Below are positions 37,244-44,678 of a DNA stretch of 64,000 nt, piece by piece. Position 1 is the stretch's first letter; every line of letters begins with the position of its first letter. The DNA is from Sulfotelmatobacter sp963788225 (GTDB lineage Bacteria > Acidobacteriota > Terriglobia > Terriglobales > Acidobacteriaceae): contig CAWBGI010000005.1 in NCBI GenBank assembly GCA_963788225.1, positions 310,001-374,000 on the forward strand, in the 5' to 3' direction. The notes beneath the pieces are model-generated. The model was not told the origin of the DNA. It saw nothing but the letters and a program-made list of their open reading frames with translations, and made no database searches. Made by a program: the position numbers and the translations under genes.

Positions 37244-37573
37244 ATGAGAAAAGCGCTAGTGCTTGGTCTTGCGCTATGTTTCGTGTTTGCCCTGTCAGCT
37301 TTAGCGTTCGACGATATGGGAAAGAGCACGACCTTCAACGGCTGGGTGAGTGACAGCAAATGTGGCGTGAAGGGCGCCAACGCCAGTCATGCAGGATGCG
37401 CGCAGAAATGCGTCGCGGCAGGAGAGAAGCTGGTGGTTGTGACCGACGGAGATCAGAAGGTTCTCGTGGTGGACAACCCCGATTCACTCACAGGTCATGA
37501 AGGACAGCACGTCGCCGTAACCGGAACTGTGACCAACAATTCCATTCACGTGAATGCCGTGAAGATTCTCTGA
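37244..37573 (+). CDS. Small secreted protein, DUF5818-like
   Basis: 109-residue exported protein: signal peptide MRKALVLGLALCFVFALSALA, then a small barrel with GWVSDSKCGVKGANASHAGC, AQKCVAAGEKLVVVTDG and TGTVTNNSIHVNAVKI. The three cysteines and the N-terminal G-x-V-x-D-x-K/x-CG pattern fit the DUF5818 type common in acidobacteria. AAGGAG lies about 11 bases before the ATG. Function unknown. Confidence 0.8.
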   Translation: MRKALVLGLALCFVFALSALAFDDMGKSTTFNGWVSDSKCGVKGANASHAGCAQKCVAAGEKLVVVTDGDQKVLVVDNPDSLTGHEGQHVAVTGTVTNNSIHVNAVKIL

Positions 37574-37831
37574 GAAGATGTAGTTTGATTAGGGCGGCCG
37601 CGACCATCCCTTTACTATTGCGGGTTTCCCGCCTGCATCGCGTGGCTGACCGCTCGGGCCGTATTTTGCCTGGGATGACCCGCTCTAAGTACTTTATTCT
37701 CCGTTGAACGTTAGGTTGACTGGAGTTCCCTAAGCTGGATGTCTCCGGTTCTATCCCGGATCGCTTTTGCGTTCACAACCGGGCGCCTCCAAAGTTTACT
37801 CGGGCCTGGGAACCGACATTGTTATGGAATC

Positions 37832-37862
37832 ATTACACTCATTGAAGGGTTTTGAGTGTAAT
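37832..37862. repeat. Perfect 10-bp inverted repeat
   Basis: ATTACACTCA (37832-37841), 11-nt loop, TGAGTGTAAT (37853-37862). No T-run; it could be an operator or a remnant of mobile DNA. It lies just before the kinase-tail relic. Confidence 0.6.
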
Positions 37863-37866
37863 CACA

Positions 37867-37902
37867 CTGTCTGATCTCTACCCGGTCGAAGGCTTGAAGT
37901 AG
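37867..37902 (+). pseudogene. Relic of a Ser/Thr kinase 3' end
   Basis: 36 bp matching 35816-35851 at 32 positions, including the stop codon: it reads LSDLYPVEGLK-stop against LSDLYVVEGLK-stop of the kinase gene. No upstream kinase sequence is recognisable. It suggests deletion of a second kinase gene, or a duplication of this segment. Confidence 0.65.
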
Positions 37903-37918
37903 CGTCACAGGCGACACT

Positions 37919-38665
37919 TCAAAGAAAGACTCGGTCTTTCAAATCGCGGTCTGCTTGCGCCACATTCTCAGGCAGGCCCAGGTCGCGCCAATAATATTCA
38001 TCGGCGGGGAATGCGGGGATGCTCTCTCCCCGACCTGCAAGTCGCAAGTACGCAGTGATAATGGAAAAAGCGCCTTCTTCTGTCATCATCGAAAAAATCC
38101 GAGGCGAAATCAGGTGGATGCCGGAGAACGCCAGTGCCTGCAATCGTGGCGAAGGTCGAACCAGTTCTGCGTTTTGCTCATGGCCTATGCGCCGCCCGCA
38201 AAGCCGCAATTGCTCGTCGAACAACAAGCAGCGTGAAGTTTCGCGGTCTTGTACCGCTAGTGTGGCGAGCGCTCGATGTTCGGCATGAAATTGCGCCATG
38301 CGCCCCAAATCAATTGTGCTGATCACATCGACATTGTGCAGGATGAAGGGCTGGTCCAAACCGCTGGAATCCTCAAGAAAGAAATAAGCTGCCTTCTTTA
38401 AGCCGCCACCTGTATCGAGCAAGACTTCCTCGGGAGAGATCTCAATGCGCATGCCGAAATTGTTTTTGGTTTTAAGATAGTCGACAACCATATCGGCGAA
38501 GTGATGCACATTGATGATCACCTCGCTGACGCCAAACGTACGCAAGCGAGCGAGGGTGATCTCCAGCAGTGTCCGTCCGCCAACCTCCACCAGCGCCTTG
38601 GGACGATCATTCGTCAGCGGCCGCAAACGTGTCCCCAGGCCGGCGGCCAGAATCATCGCCTTCAC
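37919..38665 (-). CDS. murU: Nucleotidyltransferase, MurU-like (N-acetylmuramate-1-phosphate uridylyltransferase)
   Basis: 248-residue sugar-nucleotide transferase. N-terminal MKAMILAAGLGTRLRPLTND with PKALVEVGGRTLLE (nucleotide and sugar-phosphate binding), VIINVHHFAD, LLDTGGGLKKA, FILHNVDVIS (metal Asp) and FSGIHLISPRIF. In Pseudomonas MurU couples MurNAc-1-P to UTP, giving UDP-MurNAc without de novo synthesis, and always works with the kinase AmgK. Here its ATG overlaps the stop of the AmgK-like gene by 4 bp (ATGA), indicating translational coupling. Related mannose-1-P guanylyltransferases look similar, but the partner favours MurU. Confidence 0.82.
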   Translation of the reverse strand: MKAMILAAGLGTRLRPLTNDRPKALVEVGGRTLLEITLARLRTFGVSEVIINVHHFADMVVDYLKTKNNFGMRIEISPEEVLLDTGGGLKKAAYFFLEDSSGLDQPFILHNVDVISTIDLGRMAQFHAEHRALATLAVQDRETSRCLLFDEQLRLCGRRIGHEQNAELVRPSPRLQALAFSGIHLISPRIFSMMTEEGAFSIITAYLRLAGRGESIPAFPADEYYWRDLGLPENVAQADRDLKDRVFL

Positions 38666-40086
38666 GCTGGAGTCTCCAACTCGCGATGTCGCACCGCCAC
38701 GTCCACGCCACTTCTTCCACGCAACCGCTTCGCCAACTGCTCGGCCAGGTACACCGATCGATGCTGCCCGCCGGTGCAGCCAAACGACACCATCAGGCTC
38801 TTGAAGCCGCGCCGCTGATACTCGCTCACGCTGGCATCCACCAGCGACATCACGCTGGCCAGGAACTGATGCACGCTCTCCTGCTGGTTCAGATAATCGA
38901 TCACCGCCGCGTCTTTGCCCGTGAGCGATTTGAAGCGCTCTTCGCGGCCCGGATTCGGCAGGCTGCGCCCATCGAACACGAACCCGCCGCCATGTCCACT
39001 CTCATCTTTCGGCATGCCCCGATGAAATGAGAAGCTTAGAATCCGCACCGTCAGATTCTCCGCGTCGGAGGCCAGGCCCTGCAGTTTTTCCGACGCCAGC
39101 ATGCTGTTGAATGCCTCGATCAGCGTAGGTAAGGCAATCGGCAGCCTGACGTTGTGCAGCAGCCACCGCAGATTCTTCAACGCGTAGGGCACACTCTGCA
39201 AAAAATGAGCCTTGCGCTCATAAAACCCGCGAAAGCCATACGCGCCCAACGCCTGCAAGATGCGAACGTAAACGTAGGCGTAGTAATGATGCAGAAACGC
39301 CTCACGATCCAGTTTGATAAAGCCGCCAACCTTCTCGATGTAGAGATCGAGCAACTGCTGGCGCAATTCCGGCGGCAGATCGGCCTTGGCATCGTACAAA
39401 AGCGAAGCGATGTCGTATTGGAGCGCGCCTTTGCGGCCGCCCTGATAGTCCAGGAAAAACGGCCGCCCGTTTTTCAGCAAGACGTTACGGGATTGGAAAT
39501 CGCGGTAGAGGAAGTAGTCGGAGGGTGCGCTCAACAGGAAAGTTGTCAGACAATCGAAGTCATCTTCGAGCGCCTGTTCGTTGAAGGGAATGCCGGCGAG
39601 GCGGAGAAAGTAATATTTGAAATAATTCAGGTCCCAGGCAATGGATTGCCGATCGAAGCTTGCCCGCGGATAGCATACTTTGTAATTCAAATCGCGTCCG
39701 GCCTCGATTTGAAAGCGCGGCAACTCGGCCACGACCTTGCGATAAGCCTCCAAGGCTTGGGGAGCGATGTTTTCGCCCGCGCGATTCTGCGAGAGAAACT
39801 CGAAAAGGGTTGTGTCCCCGAGGTCTTCTTCAAGGTAAGCCCCTTGGTCTAAATCCTCCGCGTAGATCTCCGGCACGGGCAGACCGTGCCGCCGAAAATG
39901 GCGGGAGAATTCCAGGAAAGCGACGTTCTCTTCACGCACGTTGTACAAAATTCCAATCGCACTTTTTTTCTCGCTCGAAAGCCGGATGATGTGCCGTCCC
40001 GAGCCGCCAAGCTGCCCCTGCAGCGGCTGCACGAGTGCAGCCGGAGTGTGAAAGTGCTGCTCGAAAAGCTTCTGTAGAACGTCCAT
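38662..40086 (-). CDS. Fusion: AmgK-like amino-sugar kinase + RapZ C-terminal domain
   Basis: About 474 residues. Residues 1-330 are an aminoglycoside-phosphotransferase-like kinase close to AmgK, which makes MurNAc/GlcNAc alpha-1-phosphate: QGQLGGSGRHIIRL, YLEEDLGDTTLFEFL, catalytic DYFLYRDFQSRNVLL, metal-binding PFFLDYQGGRKGALQYDIA. The last 130 are a RapZ C-terminal domain: ILSFSFHRGMP, GGGFVFDGRSLPNPGRE, FKSLTGKDAAV and VSFGCTGGQHRSVYLAEQLA. The RapZ N-terminal Walker ATPase is missing. In E. coli this domain binds glucosamine-6-phosphate and the small RNA GlmZ. The ATG at 40086 gives a family-like start (MDVLQKLFEQHF); 40125 is the alternative; neither has a strong RBS. Coupled to murU. 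Confidence 0.85.
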   Translation of the reverse strand: MDVLQKLFEQHFHTPAALVQPLQGQLGGSGRHIIRLSSEKKSAIGILYNVREENVAFLEFSRHFRRHGLPVPEIYAEDLDQGAYLEEDLGDTTLFEFLSQNRAGENIAPQALEAYRKVVAELPRFQIEAGRDLNYKVCYPRASFDRQSIAWDLNYFKYYFLRLAGIPFNEQALEDDFDCLTTFLLSAPSDYFLYRDFQSRNVLLKNGRPFFLDYQGGRKGALQYDIASLLYDAKADLPPELRQQLLDLYIEKVGGFIKLDREAFLHHYYAYVYVRILQALGAYGFRGFYERKAHFLQSVPYALKNLRWLLHNVRLPIALPTLIEAFNSMLASEKLQGLASDAENLTVRILSFSFHRGMPKDESGHGGGFVFDGRSLPNPGREERFKSLTGKDAAVIDYLNQQESVHQFLASVMSLVDASVSEYQRRGFKSLMVSFGCTGGQHRSVYLAEQLAKRLRGRSGVDVAVRHRELETPA

Positions 40087-40191
40087 AAAGGATAGGTCTT
40101 CCCGCGCAACCACTAAAGATAACATCGAACAACGGGCTCCAAAAGTGGAGGGCGGAACGAGCGGCGTAAGATAGTTAACAAGGGTCCTGTT

Positions 40192-40479
40192 ATGAATCGA
40201 CGATGGCGAGGATGGATTCCAGTGGTTATCTTCTGGGCCGCATTTCTGGTTTCAGTCGGGCTGGGCAAGCGCTACTCCTGGATAAAAACTGTTTGGTACG
40301 CGGCCGGAATGCTGTTTCTGCTGGGACTGTCCGTTTATTCTCTCGTCCATAAATTTCGCCATCGCCACGAAACCAGCGGTATTTCATATCAGGGCATCCC
40401 TCGTTCGCTGCGGCAGTTTTTGCTCGACGAGAGAGACTCCGATCAGGCACACCCTAAGACGAAAGTGGATTCAAAATAG
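40192..40479 (+). CDS. Small membrane protein, two helices
   Basis: 95 residues with two membrane helices (IPVVIFWAAFLVSVGLG; TVWYAAGMLFLLGLSVYSLV) and a hydrophilic basic tail. It lies between the divergent amgK-rapZ gene and the alanyl-tRNA editing gene and is on the latter's strand (62 bp upstream). No recognised family. Confidence 0.6.
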   Translation: MNRRWRGWIPVVIFWAAFLVSVGLGKRYSWIKTVWYAAGMLFLLGLSVYSLVHKFRHRHETSGISYQGIPRSLRQFLLDERDSDQAHPKTKVDSK

Positions 40480-40540
40480 CCCTGCCTACCGATTGAAAGA
40501 CTTGATAACCAATCCCTGTCTCCCTATCCTTAAGCAGAGT

Positions 40541-41758
40541 ATGACCGAGCGCCTCTACTATAGCGATTCTTTTCTTTACGATTTTGACGCCGAGATCCGC
40601 TCGGTGGTCGAAACTCCGCGCCCGGCGGTCATACTCGACCGCACCGCTTTCTACCCCACCAGCGGCGGCCAGGTTCACGACACCGGCTGGCTCGTTTCCG
40701 GAGATGAGAAGCACCGCGTCACAGAAGTGGCCGATGCCGAAGACGGCCACGTCGTCCACTACCTGGAAGCTCCACTCAAGAATGTGCAGCCTGGAGCTCG
40801 CGTTCGCGGCGAGATCGACGAGGCCCGCCGCCGCGATCACATGCAACAGCACTCTGCGCAACATGTGCTTTCTGCGGCGTTCGTGCGCCTTTTCAATATG
40901 CCCACGGTTTCTTTCCACATGGCCGACGACTACTGCTCCATTGATCTCGACACGCCTTCGCTGACCAAGGAGCAGGTCGAATCGGCTGAGCGTATGGCGA
41001 ACGAAGTCGTTCTCGAAGATCGCGCGGTCGATATCCGATTCGTAACCCGCGACGAAGCGGAGAAAATCGGCCTGCGCAAACTTCCTCCCGCCGAGCGCGA
41101 CCAACTGCGCCTCATCGACATCCGCGACTTCGATCTCACGGCCTGCGGTGGCACGCATGTGAACCGCACCGGGCAGATCGGCGGCCTCTTCCTGCGCAAA
41201 ACCGAGAAAGTTCGCCAGGGATACCGCGTCGAATTCGTGGCCGGCCAGCGCGCCGTCGCCACCGCTCGCCGCGATTTCAATACGCTGACCGAAACCGCCG
41301 CGCTGTTTTCCACCCATCTCTACGACGTGCCGCAGCAAGCCCGCAAGTCTCTGGATGAGATCAAGTCGCAGCGGAAGCAGGCAGAGCATGCACAGGACGA
41401 ATTGGCCGAAGCTCAAGCCGCCACTTTATTGGCAGAAACTCCCGAGAGCAACGGCCGCAAGCTGGTAGTGCGCACTTTTTCCGGACGCGACCTCAACCTG
41501 CTCAAGCTGCTGGCACAGAAGCTGACCCGGCAATCTCCCGCCGTGGTCGCGCTGCTCGCCACAGAATCTCCACAGCCCGCACTCGTCTTCGCCCAATCCG
41601 CCGGCCAGCCCTACGACATGGGCAAGCTCCTGAAAGAAACGCTGGCAAAGCTTGGAGGACGCGGCGGCGGCAGCAAAGACCTGGCCCAGGGAGGCGCTCC
41701 TACCGCCGAAGGCTTAAGTGCGGCCCTCACCGCCGCCGCTCAGTCGCTCAACCGCTAA
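40541..41758 (+). CDS. Alanyl-tRNA editing protein (AlaX-type)
   Basis: 405-residue trans-editing enzyme that hydrolyses Ser-tRNA(Ala) and Gly-tRNA(Ala). N-terminal editing domain: FYPTSGGQVHDTGWL, zinc motif HMQQHSAQH and CGGTHVNRTGQIGG. A coiled coil (about 260-300) leads to a DHHA1-like C-terminal domain with GRGGGSKDLAQGG. It has no aminoacylation domain, so it is not AlaRS. The ATG at 40541 starts at the conserved TERLYYSDS. The 3' end overlaps the convergent nuclease gene by 4 bp. Confidence 0.92.
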   Translation: MTERLYYSDSFLYDFDAEIRSVVETPRPAVILDRTAFYPTSGGQVHDTGWLVSGDEKHRVTEVADAEDGHVVHYLEAPLKNVQPGARVRGEIDEARRRDHMQQHSAQHVLSAAFVRLFNMPTVSFHMADDYCSIDLDTPSLTKEQVESAERMANEVVLEDRAVDIRFVTRDEAEKIGLRKLPPAERDQLRLIDIRDFDLTACGGTHVNRTGQIGGLFLRKTEKVRQGYRVEFVAGQRAVATARRDFNTLTETAALFSTHLYDVPQQARKSLDEIKSQRKQAEHAQDELAEAQAATLLAETPESNGRKLVVRTFSGRDLNLLKLLAQKLTRQSPAVVALLATESPQPALVFAQSAGQPYDMGKLLKETLAKLGGRGGGSKDLAQGGAPTAEGLSAALTAAAQSLNR

Positions 41759-42237
41759 GGTTTCTTTCCCAGCAACCGCCACGCCTCGCGATATACGTTG
41801 TACTTGGAGGGTGAGTCAGGCTTGGGAAACAATCTCACGCTTTTGATTTTGCGGAAAAGCGTAACCGGGAACACGTACCACAGGTCCTCGGGCACGATGT
41901 AGGCCACCAGCACATCGATCTCCTTGGGGCTGTAGCTCTTCTTGCGTCGACTGCCGTGGGCACAGATCATGTATCCGCCGCACTTATTGCATCGATAGGC
42001 CGACTTGACCTGCACCCTCCACAGGCCACTGCCCGAGTCTAGAATCAGGTCGTACGGCTCGCTGTCTCCCCACGGTTTTGACACACCAAAGCCCAGCATC
42101 GAGGCTTTGTGCAAGAATGCTGCCTCCGCCATTTCGCCGCGGCGTTTCTTTGTTAGCCCAAGCCACCATGCCGCGTCCCGAGCGCGCCATGCCTGTGTCT
42201 CCGCCATCCCCACCAACCCGCCAACGTATTCGCTCAT
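41755..42237 (-). CDS. PD-(D/E)XK endonuclease of the group I intron-associated type
   Basis: 160 residues. KKRRGEMAEAAFLHKASMLG (first acidic residue), SEPYDLILDSGSG then WRVQVKSAYR give the D...QxK form of the motif seen in the I-Ssp6803I-like family (PF11645). A CNKCGGYMIC segment may bind zinc. The ATG at 42237 has GAGGA about ten bases upstream. No group I intron is visible around it, so it looks free-standing, as often in acidobacteria. A promoter candidate at 42345-42373 and a terminator-like hairpin at 42271-42314 precede it. It overlaps the end of the alanyl-tRNA editing gene. Confidence 0.82.
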   Translation of the reverse strand: MSEYVGGLVGMAETQAWRARDAAWWLGLTKKRRGEMAEAAFLHKASMLGFGVSKPWGDSEPYDLILDSGSGLWRVQVKSAYRCNKCGGYMICAHGSRRKKSYSPKEIDVLVAYIVPEDLWYVFPVTLFRKIKSVRLFPKPDSPSKYNVYREAWRLLGKKP

Positions 42238-42270
42238 ACTGCTATTTCCTCTCAGACCACAGATTTGCCC

Positions 42271-42314
42271 CAAGAAACCAAAAGCCCCCGCCGGGATTTC
42301 TTCCCGTGGAGGCT
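42271..42314 (-). terminator. Terminator-like hairpin upstream of the PD-(D/E)XK gene
   Basis: Reading on the minus strand: AGCCTCCACGGG, loop AAGAAAT, CCCGGCGGGGGCT, then TTTTGGTTTCTT. It is 344 nt after the DUF5615 stop but only 34 nt before the nuclease start, so it could end the toxin operon or attenuate the nuclease transcript. Confidence 0.6.
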
Positions 42315-42344
42315 TCTACCGACGCATTTCGCGACAGTAAGGAT

Positions 42345-42373
42345 ATTGTCTCATTCTTGTGTCAGGAGGTCAA
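42345..42373 (-). promoter_or_regulatory. Promoter candidate for the PD-(D/E)XK gene
   Basis: Minus strand TTGACC (42373-42368), 17-bp spacer, GACAAT (42350-42345). A transcript from here would begin with the hairpin at 42314-42271, before the nuclease start at 42237. Confidence 0.4.
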
Positions 42374-42657
42374 GGGAATTATGGCAATAATATAGTTGGC
42401 AGGATAGATGATTTTCGGGAACTCGTCCGGAAGTTGCACCTACTCCTCGTTTTCTCCACTGACTGATTCCACTGGTTTGCGTGTCGAAGGACTTGCTATC
42501 CGGTTTGGCAAAAACGGAACCGGGTTCGTCGGATTGCCTGTGCCAGTCAGGCGTCGGGCGGTTCGTGCCTATCCAACCGACGTCAATTGTTTGTCGAACC
42601 GCCGAAATTCTGTCTTGCCGGGAGCATCGGGCGGTGAGGCTTCATTTCGTCTCGCTC

Positions 42658-43059
42658 TCACAACTTGATGATAGTGTCAGGAATGGTTTCTCCGGTCTTG
42701 ATTCGGGCCTCATGCTGGCTCAAAAAGGTGACAGCGTGATGCGCTTCTTTGCGGTGTCCTGATAGTAGGAATTTTTGGAAAACCTCGGCTTGGATGGATT
42801 CGTGGCGGTGCTTGCCGCTGAGAACGATGATTCCGGGGTGTGTGCAGATTTTGAATTTCTTGTGATTGATTCCCGTTTCAGTCGTTACGACGATTCTGTT
42901 TTCTCTTGTTGCGTATCGAATTACATCTGCATCCTCCGTACTCCCCATTCCATTGTCGCGAATGTATTCGATATTCAGCGCGGAAGAAGAATCCCCTAGC
43001 GCTTTGGCTAGCGGGTCGGTGACGCACTCATCCAATAGAAGTCTCAGATTCGTTGTCAA
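42658..43059 (-). CDS. DUF5615 PIN-like toxin component
   Basis: 133 residues if read from the TTG at 43059, which has GGAG seven bases upstream and gives the canonical start LRLLLDECV. DUF5615 proteins are PIN/Mut7-C-like putative ribonucleases paired with DUF433 antitoxins. Present: LLLDECV (first acidic residue), STEDADVIRYATREN, VVTTETGINHKKF, GIIVLSG. The usual T-x-D-x-DF signature reads TTETGIN, so two acidic positions are altered and activity may be changed or lost. It overlaps the DUF433 gene by 32 bp, so the pair is translationally coupled. Confidence 0.78.
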   Translation of the reverse strand: MTTNLRLLLDECVTDPLAKALGDSSSALNIEYIRDNGMGSTEDADVIRYATRENRIVVTTETGINHKKFKICTHPGIIVLSGKHRHESIQAEVFQKFLLSGHRKEAHHAVTFLSQHEARIKTGETIPDTIIKL

Positions 43060-43429
43060 CAGGGTGCTCCAATACTGCTCCCGCAAAACCCAATGCCTCT
43101 TTGACCTGCTCCAGGGACAGTTGGGGATATGATTTACGGGCACCCTCCAATTCCCCGTAATATTCGACTGCATCAATCACCATGTACACGGGAATGCGGG
43201 TACCAGCTATTCTGGGCGTGCCGCCGAGAATCTCATCGTCTATTGCGATACTGGGGTACTGTGATGCCGCCTCTCGAAGCACCGAACAGAACGGCACCTC
43301 AAAGTCCTTCAGGGTAGATATGAATCTATCTCTGCACTTTGGCCAGTGACCCCGCTCGTAGCGCGAACCTGGTGAACCGAACACTGGCGCATCCTTGCAC
43401 CGAGCGGCGGCTCTTGTACGCGACTTCAT
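43028..43429 (-). CDS. DUF433 antitoxin component with N-terminal extension
   Basis: 133 residues. The C-terminal half is DUF433: ILGGTPRIAGTRIPVYMVID, YYGELEGARKSYPQLSLEQV, KEALGFAGAVLE. The first 60 residues are basic and cysteine-containing (KSRTRAAARCKDAPVFGSPG) and longer than usual for the family (about 75 residues). The ATG at 43429 overlaps the stop of the preceding gene by 4 bp (ATGA), which supports this start; an internal GTG before LREAASQYPSIAID is an alternative. DUF433 proteins are VapB-like antitoxins that bind the partner and their own promoter. Confidence 0.82.
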   Translation of the reverse strand: MKSRTRAAARCKDAPVFGSPGSRYERGHWPKCRDRFISTLKDFEVPFCSVLREAASQYPSIAIDDEILGGTPRIAGTRIPVYMVIDAVEYYGELEGARKSYPQLSLEQVKEALGFAGAVLEHPVDNESETSIG

Positions 43430-44106
43430 AGATTTCTCTCTCCTATCAACTTCATGACGACGGAGTTTAGGGCATCAACATCGTCGTGAGGCGTAAATCT
43501 CTTGAAATAGATTGCCCGATCAGCGAAAATCTGCAATTTCAGTTTCTTCTTGTCCCAGACAACCCACGATTGGCTTACCCCTTCAGGGGCTGATGGCAGA
43601 CTAATCGACAGTCCCTCAATAGCAGCAGTCTTACCGTCGAACGGCACTTTGATGGGCAAGGCCATCATCCGACTCTGCCATTCTTCCGCTGGATACTCGA
43701 ACTCGGCGTGTATGTGTGCATTCACGCTGTCTCCCTCAACGAATTGAGCGATCCAGTCAAAAAAGTTATCGGCGGAGACATGATGTTTCTCGCTCTCATC
43801 AGTCTCTGGTGGCCAAGCGTGATAGTCCACCTGCAACTTTGTTTTCGACGGATCGTCATCGTCGGGTTCCCAAAACACGTGAATGTGGTAATCGTCCTGC
43901 TTTATATTGCGCGAAACAAGAAGCACACTATTCCAACCTTCTGACACGCTGACGCCGCCAATTGCTTCCGCGAAATTGTCAACTTTGAACTTTCCGGATG
44001 GCATCGTAATGCGATAGGACAACTCGGTGCAGTTCTTCGATGCAAGAGTCTGCGGAGGCTCAAACATGTGGGCAGAACCATCCCGAACCCGCTTGTGTCG
44101 AATCAT
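43426..44106 (-). CDS. Unknown protein, first gene of the DUF433/DUF5615 operon
   Basis: 226 residues (213 from the second ATG at 44067). Not recognised. It looks soluble, acidic and beta-rich: YRITMPSGKFKVDNFAEAIG, VLLVSRNIKQDDYHIHVFWE, KLQVDYHAWPPETDESEKHH, FDWIAQFVEGDSVNAHIHAE, WVVWDKKKLKLQIFADRAIY. It is His- and Trp-rich. Stop and next start overlap by 4 bp, so it is translationally coupled to the DUF433 gene. Base composition and codon use look less GC-rich than in neighbouring genes, suggesting acquisition. Neither start has a strong RBS. Confidence 0.7.
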   Translation of the reverse strand: MIRHKRVRDGSAHMFEPPQTLASKNCTELSYRITMPSGKFKVDNFAEAIGGVSVSEGWNSVLLVSRNIKQDDYHIHVFWEPDDDDPSKTKLQVDYHAWPPETDESEKHHVSADNFFDWIAQFVEGDSVNAHIHAEFEYPAEEWQSRMMALPIKVPFDGKTAAIEGLSISLPSAPEGVSQSWVVWDKKKLKLQIFADRAIYFKRFTPHDDVDALNSVVMKLIGERNL

Positions 44107-44444
44107 TGAGTTTTTCGCTTGCCGCGATTTTGCCGCCTTGTCCTAGAATGCTTCTCCGACCTTACTCGTCAGTTCGGCGGGGTTTTATCCGTTTACCTAC
44201 GATCTGGCGCACAGCAAGATCAAACCAGTCCGAATCGGCCTTTGGCGCTTCCTGGCTACCCGACTATTGTACCGAAACATCGCCTCATCCAAGTAGCGAT
44301 GCGGGTGGGCCTCCACACGCTTCAACCGGTAATAATATACTTGACTGGGTTACAAAAAAGCCTCATCGACGGCAAAAACAAAAGCCCCCATCGGACCAAA
44401 GTCCAATGAAGGCACCAGCAAAATGGTTTCCGGGGAAACGAGCT
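44107..44444. other. Intergenic region with terminator
   Basis: 338 bp between the unknown operon gene and the next minus-strand gene. It contains the intrinsic terminator at 44374-44413 and should hold the operon promoter; I see no clear -35/-10 pair and no ORF worth calling. Confidence 0.5.
44374..44413 (-). terminator. Rho-independent terminator
   Basis: Minus strand: GCCTTCATTGGAC, loop TTTG, GTCCGATGGGGGC (13-bp stem with G-T pairs), then TTTTGTTTTT. It lies 31 bp after the stop of the small gene at 44445. The 3' arm and T-run resemble those of the hairpin at 42271-42314. Confidence 0.8.
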
Positions 44445-44678
44445 TTATGCGATCCGGCTGCGCCGGCCGCCCTTTTCCCACCACACTGCGGGGTCCTCGG
44501 GACGGTTCAGCATCTGCGACAGCTCCTTTTTGATCTCCACCAGGCGGTTGGCGCGCATTTCTACCGCCGATTGGTCGATCTGGCTGTCCGCGGTCTTGGC
44601 TGCGGCGCGGGCGTTCAGGTTCTTTAGGTCCGTGATTTCCTGACGAAGGCTGGTGAGGTGTTCCAGGATATAAGGCAT
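44445..44678 (-). CDS. Small conserved coiled-coil protein
   Basis: 77 residues from the ATG at 44678 (MPYILEHLTSLRQEITDLKN); a TTG at 44705 is an alternative. Two amphipathic helices (LEHLTSLRQEITDLKNLNAR; EMRANRLVEIKKELSQMLNR) and a basic end. A terminator follows. Function unknown; real-gene status is supported by the terminator and helical periodicity. Confidence 0.55.
   Translation of the reverse strand: MPYILEHLTSLRQEITDLKNLNARAAAKTADSQIDQSAVEMRANRLVEIKKELSQMLNRPEDPAVWWEKGGRRSRIA

Larger units (their letters stand above)
37574..37918. other. Intergenic region with hairpin and kinase-tail relic
   Basis: 345 bp without a recognisable gene. It contains a 10-bp hairpin (37832-37862) and a 36-bp near-copy of the kinase gene's 3' end (37867-37902). 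The remainder is not obviously coding in any frame. Confidence 0.5.
42238..42657. other. Intergenic region with promoter and hairpin
   Basis: 420 bp between the nuclease and the DUF5615 gene. It carries a minus-strand promoter candidate and a terminator-like hairpin (listed separately). The rest shows an open plus-strand frame (42408-42668) with no RBS and no recognisable protein pattern. Confidence 0.45.

Noticed and set aside
41755..42237. Homing endonuclease within a group I intron
   Set aside because: The PD-(D/E)XK family is intron-associated by origin, but no interrupted gene or intron core was seen nearby.
42408..42668. Plus-strand ORF of 86 codons in the nuclease/toxin gap
   Set aside because: No RBS, no hydrophobic core pattern, runs into the end of the toxin gene.
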